The notes beneath the pieces were generated by a model, which worked only from the letters and a program-made list of their open reading frames with translations, searched no databases and was not told the DNA's origin. The position numbers and the translations under genes were made by a program. DNA of 64,000 nt from positions 2,542,001 through 2,606,000 of the forward strand of contig OZ252008.1 of assembly GCA_965246995.1 (NCBI GenBank). Reading direction: 5' to 3'. The stretch is from VXRJ01 sp965246995 (GTDB lineage: Bacteria; Acidobacteriota; Vicinamibacteria; Vicinamibacterales; UBA8438). Below are positions 24,020-31,775 of this stretch, piece by piece; the first letter of the stretch is position 1; each line of letters begins with the position of its first letter.

Positions 24020-24544
24020 TCAGTCGGTGGTATCGGTCTTCATCAGGGCGACGAGCCCATTCCCGACGCGGACATACTCCTCGTACCGTCGCTGGTAATC
24101 CTGCAGCTTCTCGTCCTCGAGTGCGTCCAGCTTCGCCCGAACCGCCGGCGCCCCCCCCTTCTCCACCGCATTCAGCTCGGCCGTCAATGCCGCGACACGC
24201 TCACGGCACTCGATATCATGTTGCCGCTCCCATGCGAGCCAATCCGCCGTCCACCGCGCGTGCGCATCTTCGATAAGGGCCCGCGGGAACGGAAACCGAT
24301 TCCCCGTCCGTGCTTCGATTGTCTCAACCTGCTCTGGAAACAACTCCCGGATGCCGTCTGCCGCGCTCCGCCACGCCAGCAATTCGCGAGGTTCGGCGCG
24401 CGCCACCGCTGGCGCCATCGTGGTGAGCAGGAGCGCCACGATTCGTTCACTGTGCTCCCGGCGCTGCGCGCGCCGGTGCCTTTCGACCGCGCCGAAACCG
24501 ATTGCGGCGAGCACCCCCGCGAGGACCACGAGCTCGATCAACAC
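24020..24544 (-). CDS. Hypothetical protein with one membrane span and coiled coil
   Basis: 174 residues starting at GTG 24544. The N-terminal segment MLIELVVLAGVLAAIGFGAV is a single membrane anchor, followed by a basic stretch (ERHRRAQRREH) and a helical, charged body ending in RVAALTAELNAVEKG and EDEKLQDYQRRYEEYVRVGN, likely coiled coil. No family is recognised. It lies 21 bases downstream of apt on the same strand and may be co-transcribed. Codon usage looks like that of the neighbouring chromosomal genes, so I place it outside the island. Confidence 0.6.
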   Translation of the reverse strand: MLIELVVLAGVLAAIGFGAVERHRRAQRREHSERIVALLLTTMAPAVARAEPRELLAWRSAADGIRELFPEQVETIEARTGNRFPFPRALIEDAHARWTADWLAWERQHDIECRERVAALTAELNAVEKGGAPAVRAKLDALEDEKLQDYQRRYEEYVRVGNGLVALMKTDTTD

Positions 24545-24565
24545 GGAACAGTCATCCCGGTCCGA

Positions 24566-25081
24566 TCAGTAGTGCAGGACGGTGAAGAGTTCGTGCCCGT
24601 CGAGCCGGTCACGGCCACGTAGCTCGTCGAGTTCGATCAGGAACGCAAGCGCGTGCACCGTCGCACCGAGTTCTCTAATCAGGTCGGCGGCCGCTCGCGC
24701 GGTTCCACCGGTGGCGAGCAGGTCATCGACGATGAGCACGCGCTCGCCCTCGCCCACGGCGTCGGCGTGCATCTCGAGCGCGTCCGTGCCGTACTCGAGC
24801 GCATACTCTCGCCGAATCGATCGGGCCGGCAGCTTGCCCGGTTTCCGGATCGGCACAAAACCGACGCCCAGCCGGTCCGCGACTGCCGCCCCCAGGATGA
24901 AGCCACGGCTCTCGATGCCGACTACTCTCGTGATCTCTGCGTCACGAAAGGGTTCAGCCAGGCAGTGGATTGCCTGACGTAGTCCGGCTGCATCCCCAAG
25001 CAACGTCGTGATGTCATAGAAGAGGATGCCCGGCTTCGGAAAGTCGGGTACTTCGCGGATCAATTTTTTCAATGCGTCCAT
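24566..25081 (-). CDS. apt: Adenine phosphoribosyltransferase
   Basis: A 171-residue type I phosphoribosyltransferase that salvages adenine with PRPP to give AMP. Seen: the N-terminal hood PDFPKPGILFYDITTLLGD, GIESRGFILGAAVA, and the PRPP-binding loop VLIVDDLLATGGTARAA. Length matches bacterial Apt. The ATG at 25081 has a purine-rich AAGAGAG upstream. acyP lies 57 bases upstream in the same direction, and the hypothetical membrane protein follows. Confidence 0.95.
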   Translation of the reverse strand: MDALKKLIREVPDFPKPGILFYDITTLLGDAAGLRQAIHCLAEPFRDAEITRVVGIESRGFILGAAVADRLGVGFVPIRKPGKLPARSIRREYALEYGTDALEMHADAVGEGERVLIVDDLLATGGTARAAADLIRELGATVHALAFLIELDELRGRDRLDGHELFTVLHY

Positions 25082-25138
25082 GGTGTGTCGCTCTCTTGCT
25101 GCAGGGCTTCCCTGAAGCGGACCCGATGGGTGTGGCGG

Positions 25139-25414
25139 TCAGCCACGAACGGTGAACTCTTCCGTCAGGTTGAGCGGCGCCAGTTCCTCGACGATCACGT
25201 CGATCACCCTTGAGAAAGGAGGACCATCGTGTAGTGCCCGGACAAAGCGCTCGACCGCTTCCCGATCTCCTTCTCCTACCGCCTCTACGCGTCCGTCAGC
25301 CAGATTCCGGACGAAGCCCCTGATCCCTTCGCGCCGCGCGGCGTTCGCGACGAATGCACGGAATCCGACGCGCTGGACGCGTCCGCTCACGAGGAAACGT
25401 CGTGTTATACGCAT
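25139..25414 (-). CDS. acyP: Acylphosphatase
   Basis: A 91-residue acylphosphatase, hydrolysing carboxyl-phosphate bonds. Seen: the phosphate cradle SGRVQRVGFRAFV with the catalytic Arg, and GFVRNLADGRVEAVGEG with the catalytic Asn. Length and fold signature are standard. It is the first gene of the minus-strand run acyP-apt and diverges from the TPR gene at 25515, with a palindrome in between. Confidence 0.92.
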   Translation of the reverse strand: MRITRRFLVSGRVQRVGFRAFVANAARREGIRGFVRNLADGRVEAVGEGDREAVERFVRALHDGPPFSRVIDVIVEELAPLNLTEEFTVRG

Positions 25415-25435
25415 GCCGTGGCCTCCGCCAAGGGC

Positions 25436-25449
25436 AATCCGCGCGGATT
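25436..25449. promoter_or_regulatory. 14-base perfect palindrome in the acyP / TPR-protein divergent region
   Basis: AATCCGCGCGGATT is a perfect palindrome and directly abuts TTATAA (25448-25453), which could be a -10 element. Its central place between two divergent starts makes it a candidate operator. No regulator is identified. Confidence 0.35.
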
Positions 25450-25514
25450 ATAACCTCGGCCAAGCGGTGCATCTCCTGTGCTAGGCTCACAGACACGTCT
25501 TGTGGAGAAACCTC

Positions 25515-27092
25515 ATGCAGACCCACTTTGGATCGGCCGCCGCGGTCGTCGCCGTCCTGCTGACGCTTGGCGCAGCACCTCCCGCCTCCGCGCAGTTTGC
25601 CGAGGTGGGTTCGCTCGACTTCCCCACCTCCGCGCGCTCGGAGGAGGCGCAGCGTCATTTCCTGCGCGGTGTTGCCGTACTGCACAGCTTCGGTTGGAAG
25701 CAGGCCATCGAACAGTTCCAGGCGGCGCAGGAGATTGAACCGGACTTTGCCCTTGCCTACTGGGGCGAAACGCTTTGCTACAACCACCCGCTGTTCGGGG
25801 CGGGCCGCGGCCTCGATGAGGAAAATCCCCGCGCCGTGCTGAAGCGCCTGGCTCCTACCCGTGCAGCGCGCGCCGCCAAGGCGCCGACCGACCGGGAGCG
25901 TGGCTTTCTCGAGGCAGTCGAGGAACTCTGGTCCGAGGACGGCACATACCCCGAACGGCAGGTCCGGTACATGGAGGCGATGGAACGGCTCTATTCCCGC
26001 CATTCCGACGACCACGAGGTAGCCACTTTCTATGCGCTCTCGATGCTGGCCGGCTCGCGCGCGCTGGGCGATCAGTCGCTGCGCCTCGAGGTCCGCGCAG
26101 GCAACATCGCGATGCGTGTATTCAATGTGAACCCGGACCACCCGGGCGCTCCGCACTACACGATCCATGCCTTTGACGATCCGATCCACGCACCGCTGGC
26201 ACTCACCGCAGCACGGCGTTACGCCGAGATCGCACCTGCCGTCTCGCACGCCCGGCACATGCCGACGCACATCTTCATTCAGCACGGTATGTGGGATCTG
26301 GTTTCGACGCACAACGAATCGGCGCACGAAGCGGCGCGGACTCTCTGGCAACCGGGCGACAGCGTAGGCGACGCGGTGCACTCGCTCGACTGGGGTCAGT
26401 ACGGCGACCTGCAGCGTGGCGACTACGAAAAGGCGCGCGTCTGGATCGAGCGACTCGAGAATCTCATCGCCGACAGTGATGGGCAGGAGCGCGCGGTCAC
26501 CACGCTGCCGCTGGTGAACGCCCGCTATATTGTCGAGACAGAGGATTGGCGCCTGCTGCCCGTCACGAGCGATTCCTCCATGCACGAGCTGCTCGCGACG
26601 GGTCTGAGCGGCGTCCGGACCGGCGATGTCGGAGCGGCGCGGGAGGCGGAAACCGCCCTCAAGGCGATGGCGGACGAAGGCGGCGGGCAGAATCGCATCG
26701 CCTACCGGGAAGTCGCGGCGTCGATCCGTGCTGCGGAAGGCATGGCAGACGCGGCGGTCGCTCTCATGGACGAGGCAATTGACATCGCCGGGACGCTCCG
26801 CCAACCGAACGGCGCGGCCAGCCCGGTAAAACCTCCGTACGAGTTGTACGGCGAGATTCTGCTGGAACTGAACCGCCCGGCCGAGGCGTTGGAGAAGTTC
26901 GAGACTTCCCTTCTCCGCATGCCGAACCGGATGCGATCGCTGCTGGGTGCGGCTCGTGCTGCCGCGGCTAGCGGCGACCGCGACGCGGCGCGCGAGTACT
27001 ATGCGACGCTCGCCGGCTTCTGGGTTGGCGACACCGACGACCCTGGCTACACCGAAGCACAGCAGTACGTCACGACGAACGAAGGCCCGTAG
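25515..27092 (+). CDS. Secreted tetratricopeptide-repeat protein
   Basis: A 525-residue protein with a cleavable signal peptide ending about APPASAQ (residue 27), then TPR-like helical repeats: HFLRGVAVLHSFGWKQAIEQ, AAQEIEPDFALAYWGETLCY, and NRPAEALEKFETSLLRMP near the C-terminus. Central conserved blocks include HPGAPHYTIHAFDDPIHAP and HARHMPTHIFIQHGMWD. Such proteins, common in Acidobacteriota and some Bacteroidetes, are annotated only as TPR proteins; the conserved histidines hint at a metal or ligand site, but that is speculation. ATG 25515 is preceded by GGAGA; an earlier TTG at 25500 is less likely. tRNA-Pro follows on the other strand. Confidence 0.8.
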   Translation: MQTHFGSAAAVVAVLLTLGAAPPASAQFAEVGSLDFPTSARSEEAQRHFLRGVAVLHSFGWKQAIEQFQAAQEIEPDFALAYWGETLCYNHPLFGAGRGLDEENPRAVLKRLAPTRAARAAKAPTDRERGFLEAVEELWSEDGTYPERQVRYMEAMERLYSRHSDDHEVATFYALSMLAGSRALGDQSLRLEVRAGNIAMRVFNVNPDHPGAPHYTIHAFDDPIHAPLALTAARRYAEIAPAVSHARHMPTHIFIQHGMWDLVSTHNESAHEAARTLWQPGDSVGDAVHSLDWGQYGDLQRGDYEKARVWIERLENLIADSDGQERAVTTLPLVNARYIVETEDWRLLPVTSDSSMHELLATGLSGVRTGDVGAAREAETALKAMADEGGGQNRIAYREVAASIRAAEGMADAAVALMDEAIDIAGTLRQPNGAASPVKPPYELYGEILLELNRPAEALEKFETSLLRMPNRMRSLLGAARAAAASGDRDAAREYYATLAGFWVGDTDDPGYTEAQQYVTTNEGP

Positions 27093-27109
27093 CGCCAAGA
27101 AGGAGTGGA

Positions 27110-27186
<77 letters not shown>

Positions 27187-27311
27187 ACCAGGGAAGCTCT
27201 ATTCTACCCCACATCAATCCCAACGGATCCGCCGCATTCCGGTTGGCCGGTTCAGGGATGTTGCCGTCAGGCAACCAGGCGGGCTTGCGCTGAATCGCCG
27301 AGCCTTGGCTG

Positions 27312-28067
27312 CTAGCCCGGGTTGATCCCGTACGGACGCGCCCACTCGAGCCCTGCGATCGTCTCCCCCGCCGGACGGTACTCGCAGCCGACCCACCCCT
27401 CGAACCCGATCTCGTCGATCACGCCGAACAGATACGGGTAATTGATCTCCTGGGTTCCGTCTGGCTCGTGCCGTCCCGGCACGCCGCCGATCTGAAAGTG
27501 GCTGATGATGTCCAGATTGGCCCGGACGGTCTCGGCCAGATACCCCTCCATGATCTGCATATGGTAGAAGTCGAACTGCAGGAATACATTGTCCGCGCCG
27601 ACCCGCTCGATGATACCGCGTGCCTGTGCCGATCCGGTCAGGAAGTAGCCTGGGTTGTCCTGGGTGTTGAGCGGTTCCAGCAGCAGCCGGATCCCGAGGG
27701 GTTGTGCCTGTTCCGAGGCCCATTCCAGATTGGCGACGAACGTGTCTTCTGCCCGGCCGTCGTCGGTCGCTCCCGCGAGGCAGTGGAGTTGCCCGCAACC
27801 GGCGGCCTCGGCATATTCGAAAGCACGCGACAGACCGTCGCGGTACTCCTGCTCCCGTCCCGGGATCGCGCCGGCCGCGACCGGCACGTTCATCAGCGTC
27901 GCCACGAGGTTGTTCTGCTGTACCCGGTTCGCGATGTCCTGGGGAGACGCGCTGTACGGCGCCTGAATCTCTACCCCCTCGAAGCCGACACGCGCCGCCT
28001 GCTCGAACCGGTCAAGCAGATCCCATTCGTTGAACATCATCGCCACGCTGGCGGCAAATCTGGGCAT
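27312..28067 (-). CDS. hyi: Hydroxypyruvate isomerase-family TIM-barrel protein
   Basis: A 251-residue xylose-isomerase-like TIM barrel. Hyi interconverts hydroxypyruvate and tartronate semialdehyde. Seen: the family start MPRFAASVAMMFNEWDLLDR, the metal-binding glutamates in LLLEPLNTQDNPGYFL and GCEYRPAGET, and FDFYHMQIMEG. ATG 28067 has GGGAGG seven bases upstream; an upstream in-frame start at 28142 lacks support. No glyoxylate-pathway partner is adjacent, so the substrate rests on family similarity. It diverges from hemH with 115 bases between starts. Confidence 0.85.
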   Translation of the reverse strand: MPRFAASVAMMFNEWDLLDRFEQAARVGFEGVEIQAPYSASPQDIANRVQQNNLVATLMNVPVAAGAIPGREQEYRDGLSRAFEYAEAAGCGQLHCLAGATDDGRAEDTFVANLEWASEQAQPLGIRLLLEPLNTQDNPGYFLTGSAQARGIIERVGADNVFLQFDFYHMQIMEGYLAETVRANLDIISHFQIGGVPGRHEPDGTQEINYPYLFGVIDEIGFEGWVGCEYRPAGETIAGLEWARPYGINPG

Positions 28068-28182
28068 CTCAATCCCTCCCGGGAAGTGGCTCATCCTATC
28101 ACGCTGCTTGCGCGCAGACGTCCCTGCTCGGAGGCATCGCATGAGGCCATCGGGTCGCCACCGCTCCCGTTATCATTTCGGC

Positions 28183-29259
28183 ATGGCACCTACCGGCCGG
28201 CCGTTCGACGCGGTCCTGCTGATCAGCTTTGGAGGCCCGGAAGGCATCGACGAGATCAGGCCTTTTCTCCGCAATGTGCTGCGGGGCCGCCGTATCCCCG
28301 CCGAGCGGATCAACGCGGTGGCGCACCACTACGAGCAGTTCGACGGGGTCTCTCCCATCACGGCGATCACGAGCTGCCAAGCGGAAGGGCTGCGCGCGCG
28401 CCTTGCCGCTGGCAGTCCCGATCTGCCGGTATGGGTCGGCATGCGCAACTGGCATCCGTTCCTGGATGAGACGCTTGCCGCAATGGCGGACGCTGGTGTC
28501 CGCCGTGCCCTCGGCATCATTCTGGCGGCCCAGCACAGCTACTCGAGCTGTGGCCAGTATCGGCAGAACGTTGACGATGCGCGCCGCACGCTCAGGGTGA
28601 GCGGCCGGCCCGACGTTCAGGTCACCTACGTCGGCGACTGGCACGCGCACCCGAACTTCGTCGCCGCGAATGCTGAACGGGTTGCCGACGCCCGGCGTGA
28701 CTTGCCTTCGGAGTTGCAGGGAGATGCGCGGATTGTCTTCACCGCGCACAGTATTCCGCGATCGATGGCGGATGCATGCGGTTACGAGGCAGAACTGCTC
28801 GAGACTGCTCGCCTCGTCGCCTCGGCCGCCGGCGTCAGCGATTGGGCGCTCACGTACCAGAGCCGTAGTGGGCGCCCGGAAGATCCATGGCTCGAACCGG
28901 ACGTCTGCGACTATCTCCGCGCCGAACGTGATCGGGGGCTGGCCGCGGCAATCGTTGCGCCGATCGGTTTCGTTGCCGATCACCTCGAGGTTCTATACGA
29001 CCTCGACATTGAGGCGGCGGCACTTTGCCGGGCGCTGAACCTCCCCATGCAGCGCGCGGCGGCCGTAAACGACCATCCGGCGTTCCTCGACCTGCTGGCC
29101 GAACTGACGCGCAACGCCTGGGCACGCGGCGGCCGCGCACTCCCGATCGTCCCGTCTGTTCCCTCGGCTCGAATCGAGCCTCCCCCACCGGAGCGCCGGG
29201 GGCATCCCTCCCCCGTCGCACCGGTCAGCACGACGGCCGGGACGGCAGCGGGGCGCTGA
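28183..29259 (+). CDS. hemH: Ferrochelatase (coproporphyrin-type features)
   Basis: A 358-residue chelatase that inserts ferrous iron into a porphyrin at the end of haem synthesis. Seen: the start FDAVLLISFGGPEGIDEIRP, VGMRNWHPFLDETL, the catalytic His in FTAHSIPRSMAD, and the acidic site PIGFVADHLEVLYDLDIEA. The VGMRNWHPF and VADHLEVLYDLD forms are closer to coproporphyrin ferrochelatases (CpfC) than to E. coli HemH, so it may use coproporphyrin III; this is a guess from motifs. A proline-rich tail of about 30 residues follows the domain. ATG 28183 is chosen because conservation starts there, although no Shine-Dalgarno is evident. Confidence 0.87.
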   Translation: MAPTGRPFDAVLLISFGGPEGIDEIRPFLRNVLRGRRIPAERINAVAHHYEQFDGVSPITAITSCQAEGLRARLAAGSPDLPVWVGMRNWHPFLDETLAAMADAGVRRALGIILAAQHSYSSCGQYRQNVDDARRTLRVSGRPDVQVTYVGDWHAHPNFVAANAERVADARRDLPSELQGDARIVFTAHSIPRSMADACGYEAELLETARLVASAAGVSDWALTYQSRSGRPEDPWLEPDVCDYLRAERDRGLAAAIVAPIGFVADHLEVLYDLDIEAAALCRALNLPMQRAAAVNDHPAFLDLLAELTRNAWARGGRALPIVPSVPSARIEPPPPERRGHPSPVAPVSTTAGTAAGR

Positions 29260-29260
29260 G

Positions 29261-29749
29261 ATGCGATCGGATGCCCGAACGGTGGACGAATACCTGAAAT
29301 CACTCCCGCCTGACCGGCGGCACGCGCTCGCAGCGGTTCGTACCGTCGTGAACGGGAACCTTCCGGACGGCTACGAAGAAGCCATGAACTGGGGGATGAT
29401 CACCTGGCAGGTGCCGCTGGGAACTTGCCCGAACACCTACAACGGCCAGCCGCTGATGTACGCCGGGCTCGCCTCGCAGAAGAACTACATGGCGATCTAC
29501 CTGCACGGCATCTATGCGTCGGAGACCGCGCGCCGCCGGTTCGAGCAGGCCTATCGGACAACCGGCAAGCGCTTCGACGTGGGCAAGTCGTGCGTCCGCT
29601 TCCGCAAGCTGGACGATCTCCCGCTCACATTGATCGCGGACACTATCGGCGGCATGTCCCCCGACGAGCTGATCCGGCTTGCCGACGCCACGCGCCGCCG
29701 GACCCACCGCCCACGGGTGTCATCGGTCGCCGGCCAAGGCGACGGCTAG
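29261..29749 (+). CDS. DUF1801 (YdhG-like) protein
   Basis: A 162-residue DUF1801-family protein: TVDEYLKSLPPDRRHALAAV, EEAMNWGMITWQVPL, YAGLASQKNYMAIYLHGIYA and GKSCVRFRKLDDLPL are typical blocks. The fold is known from structural genomics, related to the frataxin-like/YdhG group, and the function is not established. The ATG sits one base after the hemH stop, so the two are surely co-transcribed; a link to iron or haem handling would be inference. Its stop overlaps that of the convergent bacilliredoxin gene. Confidence 0.82.
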   Translation: MRSDARTVDEYLKSLPPDRRHALAAVRTVVNGNLPDGYEEAMNWGMITWQVPLGTCPNTYNGQPLMYAGLASQKNYMAIYLHGIYASETARRRFEQAYRTTGKRFDVGKSCVRFRKLDDLPLTLIADTIGGMSPDELIRLADATRRRTHRPRVSSVAGQGDG

Positions 29750-30183
29750 CCGACTGCCTGGCCTGCCGGTGCGCAGAACTGGTCGAACGCGACCGTCAAG
29801 TCGCGGGCAATAGCGTCCGCTTCCTGATTTTCGATCTGGTGTCGCTCCATCATGTACACCAGCTTGCCGTCGCGCAGCAGCGCTACGGACGGCGAGGAAG
29901 GCGGATAGCCGACGAGATACCCGCGTGCCCGTTCAGTCGCCTCGATATCAGCGCCAGCAAAGACAGTGGCGACGACATCCGGCCGGATCGCATGCTGCAG
30001 CGCCAGGGCGATGCCCGGGCGAGCCCGGCCGGCGGCGCACCCGCAGACTGAGTTGACCACTACCATCAGCGTTCCCGAAGTCTGGGTCATCGCATCGTCG
30101 ACCGCTGCCGCCGTTCGCAGTTCCCGGACACCGTGCCGCGTCAATTCCTCCCGCATCGGGGCGATGAAGAACTCTGGATACAT
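29746..30183 (-). CDS. BrxA/BrxB-family bacilliredoxin
   Basis: A 145-residue member of the YphP/YqiW family. Bacilliredoxins remove bacillithiol from S-bacillithiolated proteins. Seen: the start MYPEFFIAPMREELTRHGV, the Cys-Gly-Cys active site in VNSVCGCAAGRARPG, and YPPSSPSVALLRDGKLVYMM. ATG 30183 has AAGGAG upstream. Whether this organism makes bacillithiol cannot be told here; the family also occurs in Acidobacteriota and Bacteroidetes. The stop overlaps the DUF1801 stop by 4 bases. Confidence 0.9.
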   Translation of the reverse strand: MYPEFFIAPMREELTRHGVRELRTAAAVDDAMTQTSGTLMVVVNSVCGCAAGRARPGIALALQHAIRPDVVATVFAGADIEATERARGYLVGYPPSSPSVALLRDGKLVYMMERHQIENQEADAIARDLTVAFDQFCAPAGQAVG

Positions 30184-30241
30184 GTTGTTACTCCTTGTGA
30201 GATTGGCATTCCTGACGGCGTCTCACCGCGAGGTTCTGCAA

Positions 30242-31735
30242 TTATAGCGTTTCGCTCCGGTGCGGTGCCGCGAGGCTTCGCACGGCCAAGCGGCGATTGC
30301 CGAGCCGGAGGACAGCCAGGGCGATTCCCCACTGCGCGACACAGGTGCCGATGCTGTAGACCCGGACCGGGTTCCACCAGCCTTCCGGGTCGTAGATCGT
30401 GGCTGACTGGTACATCCACCAGGCGAACATCATGGCGAACTCAATCGGCACGAGCCAGGTGAGCAGCCAACTCCAGAGCGGGCCGGCATGGCGGCCCGCG
30501 GCGTTCGTGTTGACGAGTTCGGTGCGGAACCGGTCCGCGCCGTAACGGATGACGGCGATCGCGATGAACAACCCGCTCACCATCAGCGCCAATCCCCATA
30601 CCCAGTCCTGGTTCTCGAACACCTGCATGCTGGCGGCCGACGGCATCCCGCAGACTGCAGTGGCCGCAACCACCAGGGCGACCGCGCGAGTGCGCGGCAA
30701 ACCACCATCGAGTAGTACGCGCACCGCGAGTTCGACCATCGCGATCAGGGACGAGAGGGCAGCGAACGCCAGCGTGAGAAAGAAGAGCGGCAGGAAGATC
30801 TCCCCTGCCGGCATTCGCGCGAACACCTGCGGTATCCAGATGAACGAAAGACCGGTGTTCCCCGCCGCCATGGCCTCGAGCGCGTCGGCGGTCGGCAGGA
30901 TGGCAAATACCGCGGGGAGAATCGCCATTGCGGCAAGGATCGACGCCAGGTTGTTTCCCAAGCCGATCGAAGCGGCGTTGGACACGACATCGTCGTCGCG
31001 CCGAACGTAGACGGCGTAGCTCAGCAGCAGCCCCCAACCGGCGCCGGTTGACCAAGCGGATTGCGTCAGCGCTTCCAGCCAAATCCGGTAGTCGGTCAGG
31101 CGCGTCAGATCCGGCACGAAGAGGTAGCGCAGACCTTCGCCCGCGCCGGGCAGTGTCACGGCGCGTGCCACTGCGAGCAGCAGCAACACGAAAAGCGTCG
31201 GAATCAGTATCCGGTTGGCGCGTTCGATACCAGCCGTAACACCGCGCGCTACCACCGCCCCCGCTGCCGCGATGGCCACGGCATGGAACAGGATTGGCTG
31301 CCAGATGGATGTGCTGTAGTTATCCCAGTACGCCGCAGTGTCGGTGCCGGCCGAAAGGTGTCCCCCGATTGCTGCCGTGAAGTACTTCAGCGCCCACCCG
31401 GTGACGACCGAGTAGTAGAACATGATCATGACGGTGGTGACGACGACGAAGCCGCCCATCCAGGCGGTATTTCGTCCGAGGAGCGAGGCGAACGATCCGA
31501 TGGGTCCGCGCCGCGCACCCCGCCCCAGACCAAACTCGGCGATCAGCAGTGGAATCGACCAGAGGAAGAGGAAGAGCAGCCAGGGGATGAGGAATGCCCC
31601 GCCACCGTTCTGCGCGACGATGCGGGGAAAGCGCCACAGGTTGCCTGCCCCGACTGCCATGCCGATTCCCGCGACGATGACTCCCCAACGCGAGGTGAAG
31701 AAGGCTGAACGGGTCGCGGCGGGCGGCGTCGGCAT
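30242..31735 (-). CDS. Sodium-dependent transporter, SNF (NSS) family
   Basis: A 497-residue, about 12-span transporter of the neurotransmitter:sodium symporter family (LeuT-like), importing amino acids or related compounds with sodium. Seen: WGVIVAGIGMAVGAGNLWRF with the unwound first helix, FPRIVAQNGGGAFLIPWLL, and LTQSAWSTGAGWGLLLSYAV (sodium-binding region). ATG 31735 is selected because the family start ATRSAFFTSRWG follows it. The left end of an IS1182 element lies only 40 bases upstream, so the native promoter has been separated or replaced. Substrate is unknown. Confidence 0.9.
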   Translation of the reverse strand: MPTPPAATRSAFFTSRWGVIVAGIGMAVGAGNLWRFPRIVAQNGGGAFLIPWLLFLFLWSIPLLIAEFGLGRGARRGPIGSFASLLGRNTAWMGGFVVVTTVMIMFYYSVVTGWALKYFTAAIGGHLSAGTDTAAYWDNYSTSIWQPILFHAVAIAAAGAVVARGVTAGIERANRILIPTLFVLLLLAVARAVTLPGAGEGLRYLFVPDLTRLTDYRIWLEALTQSAWSTGAGWGLLLSYAVYVRRDDDVVSNAASIGLGNNLASILAAMAILPAVFAILPTADALEAMAAGNTGLSFIWIPQVFARMPAGEIFLPLFFLTLAFAALSSLIAMVELAVRVLLDGGLPRTRAVALVVAATAVCGMPSAASMQVFENQDWVWGLALMVSGLFIAIAVIRYGADRFRTELVNTNAAGRHAGPLWSWLLTWLVPIEFAMMFAWWMYQSATIYDPEGWWNPVRVYSIGTCVAQWGIALAVLRLGNRRLAVRSLAAPHRSETL

Positions 31736-31775
31736 TGTATGCGGGCCGCAGGCCGGCCCGTCGGCTATTTGAAGT

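Noticed and set aside
25296..27098. A 600-residue open frame on the minus strand opposite the TPR gene
   Set aside because: Arg/Val/Ala-rich composition typical of an antisense frame in high-GC DNA, no recognisable domain; the plus strand encodes a signal peptide and TPR blocks.
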